Assembly (NCBI GenBank): GCA_019638705.1
Contig: JAHBTI010000001.1
Coordinates: 62,001 to 126,000, forward strand
From: Bacteroidota bacterium
GTDB taxonomy: Bacteria > Bacteroidota > Bacteroidia > B-17B0 > Aurantibacillaceae
Length of the DNA stretch: 64,000 bases
Reading direction: 5' to 3'
Shown here piece by piece: positions 40,971-49,215 of this stretch. Under the pieces are notes generated by a model, which was given only the letters and a program-made list of their open reading frames with translations, had not been told where the DNA came from and ran no database searches. How positions within the stretch are numbered: position 1 is the stretch's first letter; the number at the start of each line of letters is the position of its first letter. The position numbers and the translations under genes are program-made.

Positions 40971-41819
40971 TTATTTTCCTTTTAATTTTTCAGGTTCGGA
41001 TTTTTTCTTTTCCAATTTCTTTATGCTTTCTTCAACAGGCAAATCTTCGGGCATTGTGCCACCTAATTCTTTTATGGTTTGCCGCACTTTTTTCCCTACT
41101 TCAAAATGTGCTTGATTGGCATTTTGTTTTCCTTTTATGTTTTCGCGGTTTAGTTTTTCTTCGGTTTGCGTAGCGCGAAATAAATTTGCAGCCAACTCGG
41201 TGCTGCCCATGTGGTCTAAAATATTTTGACTTTTCTTTAACTGTTTTTTCTTGTGAATGCCTTTTGCATCTATACCACCGTACAAGCCCATATAACCGTG
41301 ATTTTGAAAAACGGCATAATCAATAGGTTCAATGACGCCTGCATTTTTTGCAGCAGCAGCCAACTGTTTGTTGTGTTGATATAACTCGTTTCGCAAAAAC
41401 AAACGTTTTTCTTCTTCGGTTTTTAATTGCCGGAAGGCTTGCATTTGCTGCACTTCCTGCATACGGGTTTGTACCGCAAAATAAGTTTGACCTAATGCTA
41501 CAATTTCTTTTGAAGGGTCGGCGTTCTGTACAATTAAATAGCAAGCATAACGCGAAAGTTTTACGCTTTCAACCGCTCTTTCAGTATTAGAGCCTATTTT
41601 GACCATATCGAGCATATCCTCGAAATGGTCTGCGATGCTGTAACCGCTATTTTTACAGGCTTCTTTAGCTCGTGCAATTACGGGTAAAAAATGTCGGTAT
41701 TCCGAATACTCTAAAATTTTGCTCAAATCGCGAGCAGTCCAATATTCGTTTCTGTTTTGGTCGCTGCGTTTTATTTGCTCAAAAACAGGCGCGTTGTTTT
41801 TTGAAATTGCTTTTGTCAT
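40971..41819 (-). CDS. dinD: DNA damage-inducible protein D (BRO-N type)
   Basis: The 282-residue protein has an N-terminal BRO-like block (EYWTARDLSKILEYSEYRHF and SRYACYLIVQNADPSKEIVA) and the DinD-specific YMGLYGGIDAKGIHKKK. E. coli DinD is SOS-induced and inhibits RecA filament activity; relatives often sit in type I restriction or mobile loci. I see no LexA box. The gene is bracketed by two direct copies of repeat family C and heads the block inserted between ftsA and ftsZ. Confidence 0.88.
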   Translation of the reverse strand: MTKAISKNNAPVFEQIKRSDQNRNEYWTARDLSKILEYSEYRHFLPVIARAKEACKNSGYSIADHFEDMLDMVKIGSNTERAVESVKLSRYACYLIVQNADPSKEIVALGQTYFAVQTRMQEVQQMQAFRQLKTEEEKRLFLRNELYQHNKQLAAAAKNAGVIEPIDYAVFQNHGYMGLYGGIDAKGIHKKKQLKKSQNILDHMGSTELAANLFRATQTEEKLNRENIKGKQNANQAHFEVGKKVRQTIKELGGTMPEDLPVEESIKKLEKKKSEPEKLKGK

Positions 41820-41900
41820 TGCTTTTGCATTAAAAGATTATTACAAAGGTAGTGGCATTTGCAAAGAAAACTTGCCACAATTTGTAGCAAAAACAAAAGG

Positions 41901-41965
41901 AAGTATAATTGAATATTTTTGACGACACATTTTCAATGATACTTGTTCAATTATCAATATTACAT
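41901..41965. repeat. Family C palindromic repeat, copy 3 (right of dinD)
   Basis: AGTATAATTGAATATTTTTG runs into GACGACACATTTTCAATGAT. Compared with copy 2 it lacks about 25 bp of the inner left arm, so it looks like a deletion derivative. Confidence 0.85.
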
Positions 41966-42004
41966 TGGTTTTATTTTTTCTTATACGTTTTATTTTTCCT
42001 TGCG

Positions 42005-42304
42005 CTAATCAAAAACTCGCGTGTATTGTTGCTGAATATGTAAGGGAAACTCGTCCATATTAGTGCTGGAAATTTTTTTAAATCCTTGCGCAAAAGCATT
42101 GTAAACTACTTGACACGTTATCATACAATCTTCTTCCATCTCTAAAGTTGTGTGGTTTTCTGTTACAAGTTTGCTTTTTCCTTTCACATAAAAAGTTTCG
42201 TTTACTTTATCTAAATCAATTACTTGTTTGGCATTTTCTACATAATGTCCGTTGTTGCTGCTTGGCGCAACGTTTACTCTTGTTTTTTCAATTTCTGTTG
42301 TCAT
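42005..42304 (-). CDS. Hypothetical protein (accessory block)
   Basis: 99 residues, soluble, no signal peptide or membrane segment. The middle has NETFYVKGKSKLVTENHTTL followed by MEEDCMITCQVVYNAFAQGF. I do not recognise a family. It lies 24 bp downstream of the next gene on the same strand, so they are probably co-transcribed. Confidence 0.6.
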   Translation of the reverse strand: MTTEIEKTRVNVAPSSNNGHYVENAKQVIDLDKVNETFYVKGKSKLVTENHTTLEMEEDCMITCQVVYNAFAQGFKKISSTNMDEFPLHIQQQYTRVFD

Positions 42305-42328
42305 AATTGTTTGTTTTTATTGTGATGA

Positions 42329-43339
42329 TTAATATTCATAACGCATTAAATTAAAATAGTCCTCGCCCGATATGGACACTAAATCTTTTAAGTCTTTTTC
42401 GTTCAACTTTTCTACTATGGATTTACCTGTTTCAGTAAACACGGTAGAAAAACGTTCGCCTTGCCGTTGAATGTATTTTATTTCATAAGCCAATTTTCTT
42501 GGAATACGATACAAACTTGCAATGGCATCTTTAGCACTTATATGACTTGGGTGTACTGCCAAAAAAAACATACGGTCGCTGCTTGGACAATAACAACGTA
42601 CAAACGCAAGGTTTAGATATTTTCTATAATGACGAATACTTCCCTTAAATAAAGTATAAACGCCAATGTTCATGCCCCATGTTGTTCCTCGTAAATATTC
42701 TCCGGGCGTTTCGTGAACATAAGTAGCCATTTCTTGCATATTATCTCTGATGAAATTAAAAGCATATTCGCTGCCGTGTTTTTCTTCTATAAACTTTAGA
42801 ATTAGGCTTTTAATTTCCTCGTTTTTTTCTTTTACAAAATCTTTAAACGAATATGTTTTGTTTTGAAGTTTTGTAAACATTTTTTCGGTAAACTCTACAC
42901 CGTGTAAAAAATATTTCTTTTGTCCGTCTGCCCAAACGACAGCAGCATCGTGTATGTTGTGATATTTCCCGAATTGATTTTTATATTCTTTAATTGGTTT
43001 TCGTAATACAAAAACGTGTCCTTCACAGGCTAAATGAATTTGCGAAACATTTAATCCTAATTTATTTAGATTACTGATTAAACAATTGGCAAATGAATTA
43101 GCAAATATACCATATCGCCATTTTTCTATAACGGGCATACTGCTCAAACTTTCAGGATAAGATAAAATTGCTTCGGTGTATTTCTCAGGGTTGTCAAAAA
43201 TATGAACGGGCAATATGGAGCTTGTGTTTTGTACATTATAATGAGCCATAAATTTTTCAGCAAAATTTATCCCAAGTTTTTCAGAGTTGTTGCTGTCCCA
43301 ACGGCGTTTTTCCTCTTCTGTAAAGTAATTTGTAAGCAT
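42329..43339 (-). CDS. Uncharacterised protein with a DUF6745-like motif (accessory block)
   Basis: 336 residues, no signal peptide or membrane helix. KYHNIHDAAVVWADGQKKYF followed by LHGVEF resembles the 'LH...GPAVVW-DG-..Y.LHGV' motif of DUF6745-like proteins; this is pattern memory only. The C-terminal half has YLNLAFVRCYCPSSDRMFFL. No catalytic motif is apparent. It is co-directional with its neighbours, and two dyad repeats lie upstream (43403-43496). Function unknown. Confidence 0.6.
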   Translation of the reverse strand: MLTNYFTEEEKRRWDSNNSEKLGINFAEKFMAHYNVQNTSSILPVHIFDNPEKYTEAILSYPESLSSMPVIEKWRYGIFANSFANCLISNLNKLGLNVSQIHLACEGHVFVLRKPIKEYKNQFGKYHNIHDAAVVWADGQKKYFLHGVEFTEKMFTKLQNKTYSFKDFVKEKNEEIKSLILKFIEEKHGSEYAFNFIRDNMQEMATYVHETPGEYLRGTTWGMNIGVYTLFKGSIRHYRKYLNLAFVRCYCPSSDRMFFLAVHPSHISAKDAIASLYRIPRKLAYEIKYIQRQGERFSTVFTETGKSIVEKLNEKDLKDLVSISGEDYFNLMRYEY

Positions 43340-43402
43340 TGCGTTAATTTTTTTGTGAGCAGAAATGCAAAACTACTTTTTTGTTATGCGGCTTTTTTAA
43401 TT

Positions 43403-43496
43403 GTTGAAAATTCAATTTTTCAACACTGACATTTTTTCCTTTTTGGCAGATGTTTATTTTCTATTGTTGAAAATTAGTTTGGGAATTTTTCAACAA
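43403..43496. repeat. Two dyad repeats (GTTGAAAAT type) upstream of the 336-residue gene
   Basis: GTTGAAAAT-TCAA-TTTTTCAAC (43403-43424) and ATTGTTGAAAATT (43463-43475) with AATTTTTCAACAAT (43483-43496) share the same half-site, about 65 bp apart. They could be operators, transcript ends for the upstream gene, or repeat remnants. Confidence 0.55.
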
Positions 43497-43515
43497 TGCT
43501 GTTTGGTGCTTTATT

Positions 43516-45072
43516 TCACTCGTTTTTCAACAACGTTGGCTCTTGGATTACAGTTAAAGAATTAACATCGTATGGAAGTTTTATAAGATTAAACTTTCCT
43601 GTTTTATGATTACAAAGACTTACGACGCTACAATGCAAACATTTGTTTGCAAATGAAATTTTATCTCCGTCAACAGAAAATTCTTTAGACTGCTTAAATG
43701 ATTTTACTTTCTCAATAACATTTTCTAACTTGCTTTTATTGTTAATATTTTTTTCAATTTTAAAAATACGATATGCTTTAATTTTAATCTTTTTCTTCAC
43801 ACTTCCATTTTCCATAGGAATATCTTCGTATTCCCAATACCAATAAATTAAATAACCAAAATCAACATTTAAAGTTTCAAGTTCAAAAATATACCCATAA
43901 ACTTTAACTAAATCGTTTGAGAAAGCCGTTTGAATTTTTTCAGAAGTTCTTTTGGTAAATTTCTCAACTACCACAAATCTTTCCGAATTAGCATTTTCAA
44001 AAATATAATCTGGTTTCCCTCTTATTGTATCTGTTGAGTTTGAAAAATACGCTTCATTTAAGCCGTTGTAATTATTGAATATAAGTTTTGAGTTGAAAAT
44101 AGGTGTAAAATCTTTTTCAGTAGTATCGCTTATGGCTATTAGAAAATTATCATTAAATACTTCATTTATACTTTTTGATTTTTGAAATTCATTATATCGG
44201 TCGATTAAATATTTCTTTTCACCATTCCATTCATTTATCTCCCAAGCCGCGTTTGATGCAACAGTAAATGTTTCACTAATAGCAAAACTTGCAGGGCAAA
44301 ATTCAAAATCACTAAGGTCGCTAATAAGGGTAATTTTGTTGGGATTATATATTGAAGTATATACATTGTTCTTGCGACGATAAAATTCTTCCTTGAAATA
44401 CTTTAGATACAACGCCAAAACGCTTCTTGATACATAATCACCATAAGTAATATCCTCAATAATTTTATTTTTGAATTCTGTGTGTTTAATACCGTCAAAG
44501 TTTAAACAAGTCAAATATTTTTCAATATGCTCAATATGTTTATCAAGTTTAATTAATACATCTGCATAATGAATAAAAAATGTTTTTCGGTCAGAGGGGT
44601 AGTTTTTGAATGGGATATTGTCTAATGTGGTAAAATCTAATTTTTCTAACCATTCAATTGCAATTGAATTGTTTCCCTCATAAATCAAGCTTTTTACGAC
44701 ATTCAAGACTGTTTTGTTATAAATGCTTCCAGTATATTTATCATATTTATTGGTCTTTAACAGAAGTTGCTCGGCGTCTGCCAATAGATTTGGGTTTTGA
44801 TAGTTTTTGATTTTTTCACTATAATCTAACCAAAGTTCTTCATTCTGTATACGTTGGGAGTGGAAGTTTGGAAAGTTTGTTTTGATTGTTTGGTGCAACG
44901 TTCTTGCTTCTTCGTAGTTACTCGTTTTTCGTAAACATTGTGCCAAATCATAGCCGTTCCGTTCGGATTTTTCTCTTTCCCAAATCTCACGAAATAGAGT
45001 TAAAGCATTTTTAAAATCTTCTTGCATTTTTAGTTCTTGTGCTTTTTGTCGTAGCTCTTGAATTGTTGGCAT
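43516..45072 (-). CDS. TPR protein with a Cas4/Dna2-like PD-(D/E)XK domain
   Basis: 518 residues. The first ~200 have TPR-like helices (QKAQELKMQEDFKNALTLFR, YDLAQCLRKTSNYEEARTLH). From about 250 comes ISDLSDFEFCPASFAISE, resembling the Cas4/Dna2 start with its first Cys. GKPDYIF follows, then a strand VVVEKFTKR, and near the end CLHCSVVSLC (CxxCx5C). One upstream plus three downstream cysteines is the pattern of a 4Fe-4S nuclease of the Cas4/AddB/Dna2 group. The acidic residue expected one position earlier in the strand is Val, so activity is uncertain. No CRISPR array or cas gene is present. Confidence 0.7.
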   Translation of the reverse strand: MPTIQELRQKAQELKMQEDFKNALTLFREIWEREKSERNGYDLAQCLRKTSNYEEARTLHQTIKTNFPNFHSQRIQNEELWLDYSEKIKNYQNPNLLADAEQLLLKTNKYDKYTGSIYNKTVLNVVKSLIYEGNNSIAIEWLEKLDFTTLDNIPFKNYPSDRKTFFIHYADVLIKLDKHIEHIEKYLTCLNFDGIKHTEFKNKIIEDITYGDYVSRSVLALYLKYFKEEFYRRKNNVYTSIYNPNKITLISDLSDFEFCPASFAISETFTVASNAAWEINEWNGEKKYLIDRYNEFQKSKSINEVFNDNFLIAISDTTEKDFTPIFNSKLIFNNYNGLNEAYFSNSTDTIRGKPDYIFENANSERFVVVEKFTKRTSEKIQTAFSNDLVKVYGYIFELETLNVDFGYLIYWYWEYEDIPMENGSVKKKIKIKAYRIFKIEKNINNKSKLENVIEKVKSFKQSKEFSVDGDKISFANKCLHCSVVSLCNHKTGKFNLIKLPYDVNSLTVIQEPTLLKNE

Positions 45073-45105
45073 TATTCAATGAAAGTTTATTATTTACCCA
45101 AACAT

Positions 45106-45642
45106 TTATTTCTCATACCTATCCACAACTTCGTCAATTTCATTCGGAAGTATGTCAGATAATTTTTTAAAGTTAATGTGTCCGCCTGCAAAATTTCGGG
45201 CAGATGCTGCCTGTCGGCTTCGTATGCGTTTTTTCAAATCTTCCAGGGGCTGCGTTTCGCCATACAATATTTTAAACCATTCATCTATACATTGCTCTTG
45301 TTCTGTATGCTTAAATTCTATTTCGCAGTCGCAAAAATCTAAATACAAACTCACTGCGCCTTTATCTTCCCAAAGCTGCGCAAAGGTTTTGGTTTCCGAA
45401 ACATCATGGTCAAGAGTTGTCCCTCTTTTTATCTCCAAAATTTTTTGTTGCAATTCTTCTTCGGGGTTTGGGGCAACAGGGCGTTTATTAAACAACCTGC
45501 CAAACCACGTTTGCGGCTTATCTTCAATCTTCTTGTGTTGCTCGTATTCATTTACAAGTTTCTTTATGGCACGTTCCGCCGCTACATCATAAAGTTTTTG
45601 TGATATAGCAATACATTGTATTTCTTTTTCTGTGGCTTCCAT
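45106..45642 (-). CDS. Hypothetical protein (accessory block)
   Basis: 178 residues, soluble and charged. TWFGRLFNKRPVAPNPEEEL in the middle resembles a short linker; the C-terminal half has LYLDFCDCEIEFKHTEQEQC and RIRSRQAASARNFAGGHINF. I recognise no family. It lies 33 bp upstream of the TPR-nuclease gene on the same strand and is probably the first gene of that operon. Confidence 0.6.
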   Translation of the reverse strand: MEATEKEIQCIAISQKLYDVAAERAIKKLVNEYEQHKKIEDKPQTWFGRLFNKRPVAPNPEEELQQKILEIKRGTTLDHDVSETKTFAQLWEDKGAVSLYLDFCDCEIEFKHTEQEQCIDEWFKILYGETQPLEDLKKRIRSRQAASARNFAGGHINFKKLSDILPNEIDEVVDRYEK

Positions 45643-45693
45643 TTTCTATGTTCAAGTATAACTATTTTTTTTAGCAAAAAAACGCCCTGCCGA

Positions 45694-45767
45694 ATTGTTA
45701 AGAAAAATGTTGATAACGATTTTAAACCTATTGCTAATAAAAAAATTAGCTCTTTAAATTTAGGTAC
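45694..45767 (+). pseudogene. Degenerate duplicate of an internal murC fragment
   Basis: ATTGTTAAGAAAAATGTTGA and the following bases match murC 37967-38040 over 74 bp with about ten differences. The encoded phrase IVKKNVDND is shared, then the copies diverge (FKPIANKKISSLNL against LMLIANRKIYSLNL). It lies between the accessory block and ftsZ and cannot make a functional product. Confidence 0.85.
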
Positions 45768-45882
45768 AAATAAAATGGCTCAAAAGTTTAAGCTTGTTTA
45801 AAGCAGTTCCAACTTGAACAAACTTAAACCACTTTAAACAATTTTGAACAAAACAAAAAACAACAATTAAAACTGATAAACC

Positions 45883-47466
45883 ATGGTGCAATTTGAATTA
45901 CCACAGGAAGAAAAATCAATTATTAAAGTGATTGGCGTGGGCGGCGGCGGAAGCAATGCCGTAAACCACATGTTTCGCTTGGGCATTAAAGGCGTAGATT
46001 TTATTGTATGCAACACCGACAAACAGGCTTTGGAAAAAAGTCCCGTGCCGCACAAAATTCAGTTGGGCGAAATTTCAACCAAAGGCTTGGGAGCAGGCTC
46101 TTTGCCTGCCGTTGGGCGCGATGCCGCTTTAGAATCCATTGACGACATCAAAACTTATTTGAGCGATAATACACAAATGGTTTTCATTACCGCTGGTTTG
46201 GGCGGCGGCACAGGCACAGGCGCAGCCCCTGTGATTGCAAGCATTGCCAAAGAACTGGGAATTTTAACCGTTGGCATTGTTACCATTCCCTTTGCGTTTG
46301 AAGGCAAAAAACGCCGTGCGCAAGCCGAAGCAGGTTTGGAAGAAATGAAAAAGTATGTGGATACTTTATTAGTTATTGGTAACGACAAACTCCGCGAAAT
46401 ATACGGCAACTTAAAAATGAGCGAAGCCTTTGCGCACGCCGACAACGTTTTGACAGGTGCGGCAAAAAGCATTGCGGAAATTATCAGTTTGCACATGCAC
46501 ATCAACGTTGATTTTAACGATGTGAAAACCGTGATGAAAGAAAGCGGTGTTGCCATTATGGGTTCTGCCATTGCAAGCGGCGAAAAACGTGCTTTGAAAG
46601 CAGTAGAAGAAGCACTAAATTCTCCATTATTAAATGATAACGACATCAGCGGTGCGCGCCACGTATTGCTCAACATTATGAGCGGCTCTGAAGATATTGA
46701 TATGGACGAATTCGGAGAAATTACCGATTTCATTCAGGAAGCATCGGGCGGAACGGCTGAATTAATTACAGGTTACGGCACTGATTTATCTTTGGGCGAC
46801 AACGTAAACGTTACAATCATTGCTACAGGTTTCAAATCAAAACAAAGCACAGGTTTTGAAGCACCTTTAATGAAAGAACGCAAAATAGTTTCTTTGGACG
46901 AAAAAACCGAAACGCCTGCACAGGAAACTAAACAAACAAATATTATTGATGCCATTGAAGCCGACGAGCCTTTTGTGTTTACCAAAGAAGTAAAAGAAGA
47001 GGAAAAAGAAATCAGCATTTTGCCGACAGCTTCCGAAGAAAAAGAAGAACCGACTTTTACGGTAACAAATTTGTTTGAAGAAGAAAAAACGCTTGAGAAC
47101 GAAATGCCGTCTATCACCGAATTTACCTTTAATTCGCTTGATGATGAAGAAACAACGCCGATTGTAAATGAAACACCTGTTGCCGAAGAACAACCATCAA
47201 ATTTGGAAACTTTGAGCCGCGAAGAACAAATTAAATTGGCGCAGGAACGCATTCGCAAGCTGAAAGATATCACTTTGAAAATGAAAAGTCCCGAAGGGCT
47301 TGCCTCGCTTGAAAAACAGACGGCGTTTGAACGCAAAAACATTGTGTTGGAAAACAAAACGCCAAGCACCGAAAGCAGCGTGTCGCGTTATACCTTGAGC
47401 GAAAGCGAGGACAAGAAAATTGAAATCCGCCCGAACAATTCGTTTTTGCACGATAACGTTGATTAA
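45883..47466 (+). CDS. ftsZ: Cell division protein FtsZ
   Basis: This 527-residue tubulin-like GTPase forms the division ring. The N-terminal VIGVGGGGSNAVNHM, signature GGGTGTGAAPVIAS and T7-loop NVDFNDVKT are intact. The GTPase core ends near residue 325. A long acidic linker follows, rich in Glu, as usual in Bacteroidota, and a short conserved C-terminal segment (SFLHDNVD). A clear terminator follows. It is separated from ftsA by the accessory block and must use a promoter in the 240-bp gap that also contains the murC fragment. Confidence 0.97.
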   Translation: MVQFELPQEEKSIIKVIGVGGGGSNAVNHMFRLGIKGVDFIVCNTDKQALEKSPVPHKIQLGEISTKGLGAGSLPAVGRDAALESIDDIKTYLSDNTQMVFITAGLGGGTGTGAAPVIASIAKELGILTVGIVTIPFAFEGKKRRAQAEAGLEEMKKYVDTLLVIGNDKLREIYGNLKMSEAFAHADNVLTGAAKSIAEIISLHMHINVDFNDVKTVMKESGVAIMGSAIASGEKRALKAVEEALNSPLLNDNDISGARHVLLNIMSGSEDIDMDEFGEITDFIQEASGGTAELITGYGTDLSLGDNVNVTIIATGFKSKQSTGFEAPLMKERKIVSLDEKTETPAQETKQTNIIDAIEADEPFVFTKEVKEEEKEISILPTASEEKEEPTFTVTNLFEEEKTLENEMPSITEFTFNSLDDEETTPIVNETPVAEEQPSNLETLSREEQIKLAQERIRKLKDITLKMKSPEGLASLEKQTAFERKNIVLENKTPSTESSVSRYTLSESEDKKIEIRPNNSFLHDNVD

Positions 47467-47484
47467 AAAATTTTGAAATAAGTA

Positions 47485-47516
47485 AAAATGCAGTCTATAT
47501 TTAGGCTGCATTTTTT
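47485..47516 (+). terminator. Terminator after ftsZ
   Basis: AAAATGCAGTCT pairs with AGGCTGCATTTT (one wobble) around a short loop, followed by T-run. Confidence 0.85.
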
Positions 47517-47561
47517 ATGCTTATTAAAACTACATACTAACTACACGCACTAAACTAATCG

Positions 47562-47966
47562 GTGAAAAAATTTATAGAACTTAATAAAATAAAAACGAGG
47601 GTACTCGAAGAGAGAATTACTGAAATTGTTTTTAAAAGAGGTTGTGCCCTTGAGGTGGAAGATATTTGGGAATTACGCAAAGTAAATCTCAGGCTTAGTG
47701 AAAACAAACCGTGTGCAGTATTGGTGCAGGCAGAAGAGTTTACATCATTTTCCAAAGAGGTGCGCGAATTACTTGCCAGCCGCGCTTATACGGGCAGAAC
47801 CGTTGCCAAAGCACTTGTTTATAAAAGCATAGGGCAGCATATTTTAGCCAACTTTTATTTGCATGTAAACAAACCACACATCAAAACAAAAATATTTGCT
47901 TGTCCCCAAAAAGCAATGACATGGTTAAGGGAAGAAATTCAAAATTCTTATGTTTGCACCCGCTGA
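47562..47966 (+). CDS. Small conserved SpoIIAA-like/STAS-like protein
   Basis: 134 residues from a GTG start. The build (beta-strand N-terminus, KPCAVLVQAEEFTSFSKEVR, then AKALVYKSIGQHILANFYL, ending MTWLREEI) resembles the small Bacteroidota proteins of STAS/SpoIIAA-like fold in which a variable loop is followed by a 'va.Alv..s...r.i.n.f' helix and a final WL. Function unknown. It overlaps the region before the next gene and is co-directional with it. Confidence 0.6.
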   Translation: MKKFIELNKIKTRVLEERITEIVFKRGCALEVEDIWELRKVNLRLSENKPCAVLVQAEEFTSFSKEVRELLASRAYTGRTVAKALVYKSIGQHILANFYLHVNKPHIKTKIFACPQKAMTWLREEIQNSYVCTR

Positions 47967-47967
47967 C

Positions 47968-49092
47968 ATGAAAATTTTAAAATTCATTTTCATTTTTCTT
48001 TCCTTTTCAAAACTTGCTTTTTCGCAGTTGGATAATTCGGCTTTGTATTTTAATACAGAGATTGACACCACGCATGAAAAAGAATTTTTTGTAAAAATTC
48101 AAAACCTGAATTTTATGAAAGATAACGAGTACATGAATGTTATGGTTGATGGTTACACCCTGTTTGGTGTTCAGCTTAATCCGCAACTCGGGTATCAGTT
48201 GTCAAAAAATTTGAGTATTGAAGCAGGAATTTTTTTAGGCAAAGATTTCGGCAATAAAAAATTTACCGAAGTTGCGCCGACTTTTTCGTTGCGTTATTAC
48301 AAAAAAGATTTCAAACTTATTTTCGGCAACCTTGACGGAAGCCTTAATCACGGCTTGATTGAGCCTGTGTATAATTTTGAGCGCATCATGACCAACCGTT
48401 TGGAAAACGGTATGCAGTTTACGCTCAATAAAAAATATTTTGATTTTGATGTGTGGATTGACTGGCTGCACATGATTTATAAATTCAGCAACACACAGGA
48501 AAAATTAATGGCAGGCATTAATACAAATGTGTTGAAATTGGAAAATGACGACTGGCAGTTTAAAGTGCCGTTTCAGGCGGTGCTTGTTCACACGGGCGGA
48601 CAAATTGATACCGTGCCGGGCGGTATTTATACCAACGTTAATTATGCTGCCGGCATTGTGCTGAACAAAAAATTGCAACACAAATATATAAAAACTGTTT
48701 TTGTTGATGCGCGTTACACCTTGCGCTCAAACCTGTATGACGATACGCCTGTTATCATTCGCTCGTGGGGCGACGGATTTTTTGGAAACATTGGCATGAA
48801 AGGTGCGTACAAAACCGAAGTGTTGTTTTCGTACTGGCTCGGCGACTGGTATCACACCGAATATGGCGGCAACTTGTATTCAAGCCAATCATCTACCGTT
48901 AGGTACAGTTGGTACTGGAAAGAACGTTTTCGTGAATTGCTGATTATGCGTTTGACGAAAACATTTGAATTAACCAAAGGTGCAACTATGCTGTTGCGCG
49001 CAGAGCCGCATTACGATTTTCGTCATAAACAATTTGAATATTCGCTTGGCTTTTATATAAGCATTGACGAGCGTTTGTGGTTGAGGAAGTGA
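47968..49092 (+). CDS. Putative outer-membrane beta-barrel protein
   Basis: 374 residues from ATG 47968. The first 19 residues form a signal peptide (FKFIFIFLSFSKLAFSQ-like, cut after FSQ). The rest alternates polar and aromatic residues with repeated girdles (YHTEYGGNLYSSQSSTVRYS) and ends in FYISIDERLWLRK, all in keeping with an outer-membrane barrel. An upstream in-frame start at 47950 would put charged residues in front of the signal and overlap the previous stop, so 47968 is preferred. Function unknown. Confidence 0.72.
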   Translation: MKILKFIFIFLSFSKLAFSQLDNSALYFNTEIDTTHEKEFFVKIQNLNFMKDNEYMNVMVDGYTLFGVQLNPQLGYQLSKNLSIEAGIFLGKDFGNKKFTEVAPTFSLRYYKKDFKLIFGNLDGSLNHGLIEPVYNFERIMTNRLENGMQFTLNKKYFDFDVWIDWLHMIYKFSNTQEKLMAGINTNVLKLENDDWQFKVPFQAVLVHTGGQIDTVPGGIYTNVNYAAGIVLNKKLQHKYIKTVFVDARYTLRSNLYDDTPVIIRSWGDGFFGNIGMKGAYKTEVLFSYWLGDWYHTEYGGNLYSSQSSTVRYSWYWKERFRELLIMRLTKTFELTKGATMLLRAEPHYDFRHKQFEYSLGFYISIDERLWLRK

Positions 49093-49100
49093 AAACAACC

Positions 49101-49210
49101 GTGTCATTTCGAGTAGCCGGCGATAGGAGGCGTATCGAGAAATGACATATCAGAGAAATCAGTTCTCGATATGGTTTGCAAAGAGGCAGCAAACCTACTC
49201 GAACTGACAG
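49101..49210. repeat. Family G interspersed repeat (GTCATTTCGAG...TCGAGAAATGAC)
   Basis: GTCATTTCGAG (from 49103) and TCGAGAAATGAC (to 49145) are imperfect inverted copies. A second half has GTTCTCGAT, the hairpin GGTTTGC/GCAAACC and ACTCGAACTGAC. Repeats of this wording are scattered in many Bacteroidota genomes. It separates the converging barrel-protein and leuS genes. Confidence 0.75.
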
Positions 49211-49215
49211 TACAA

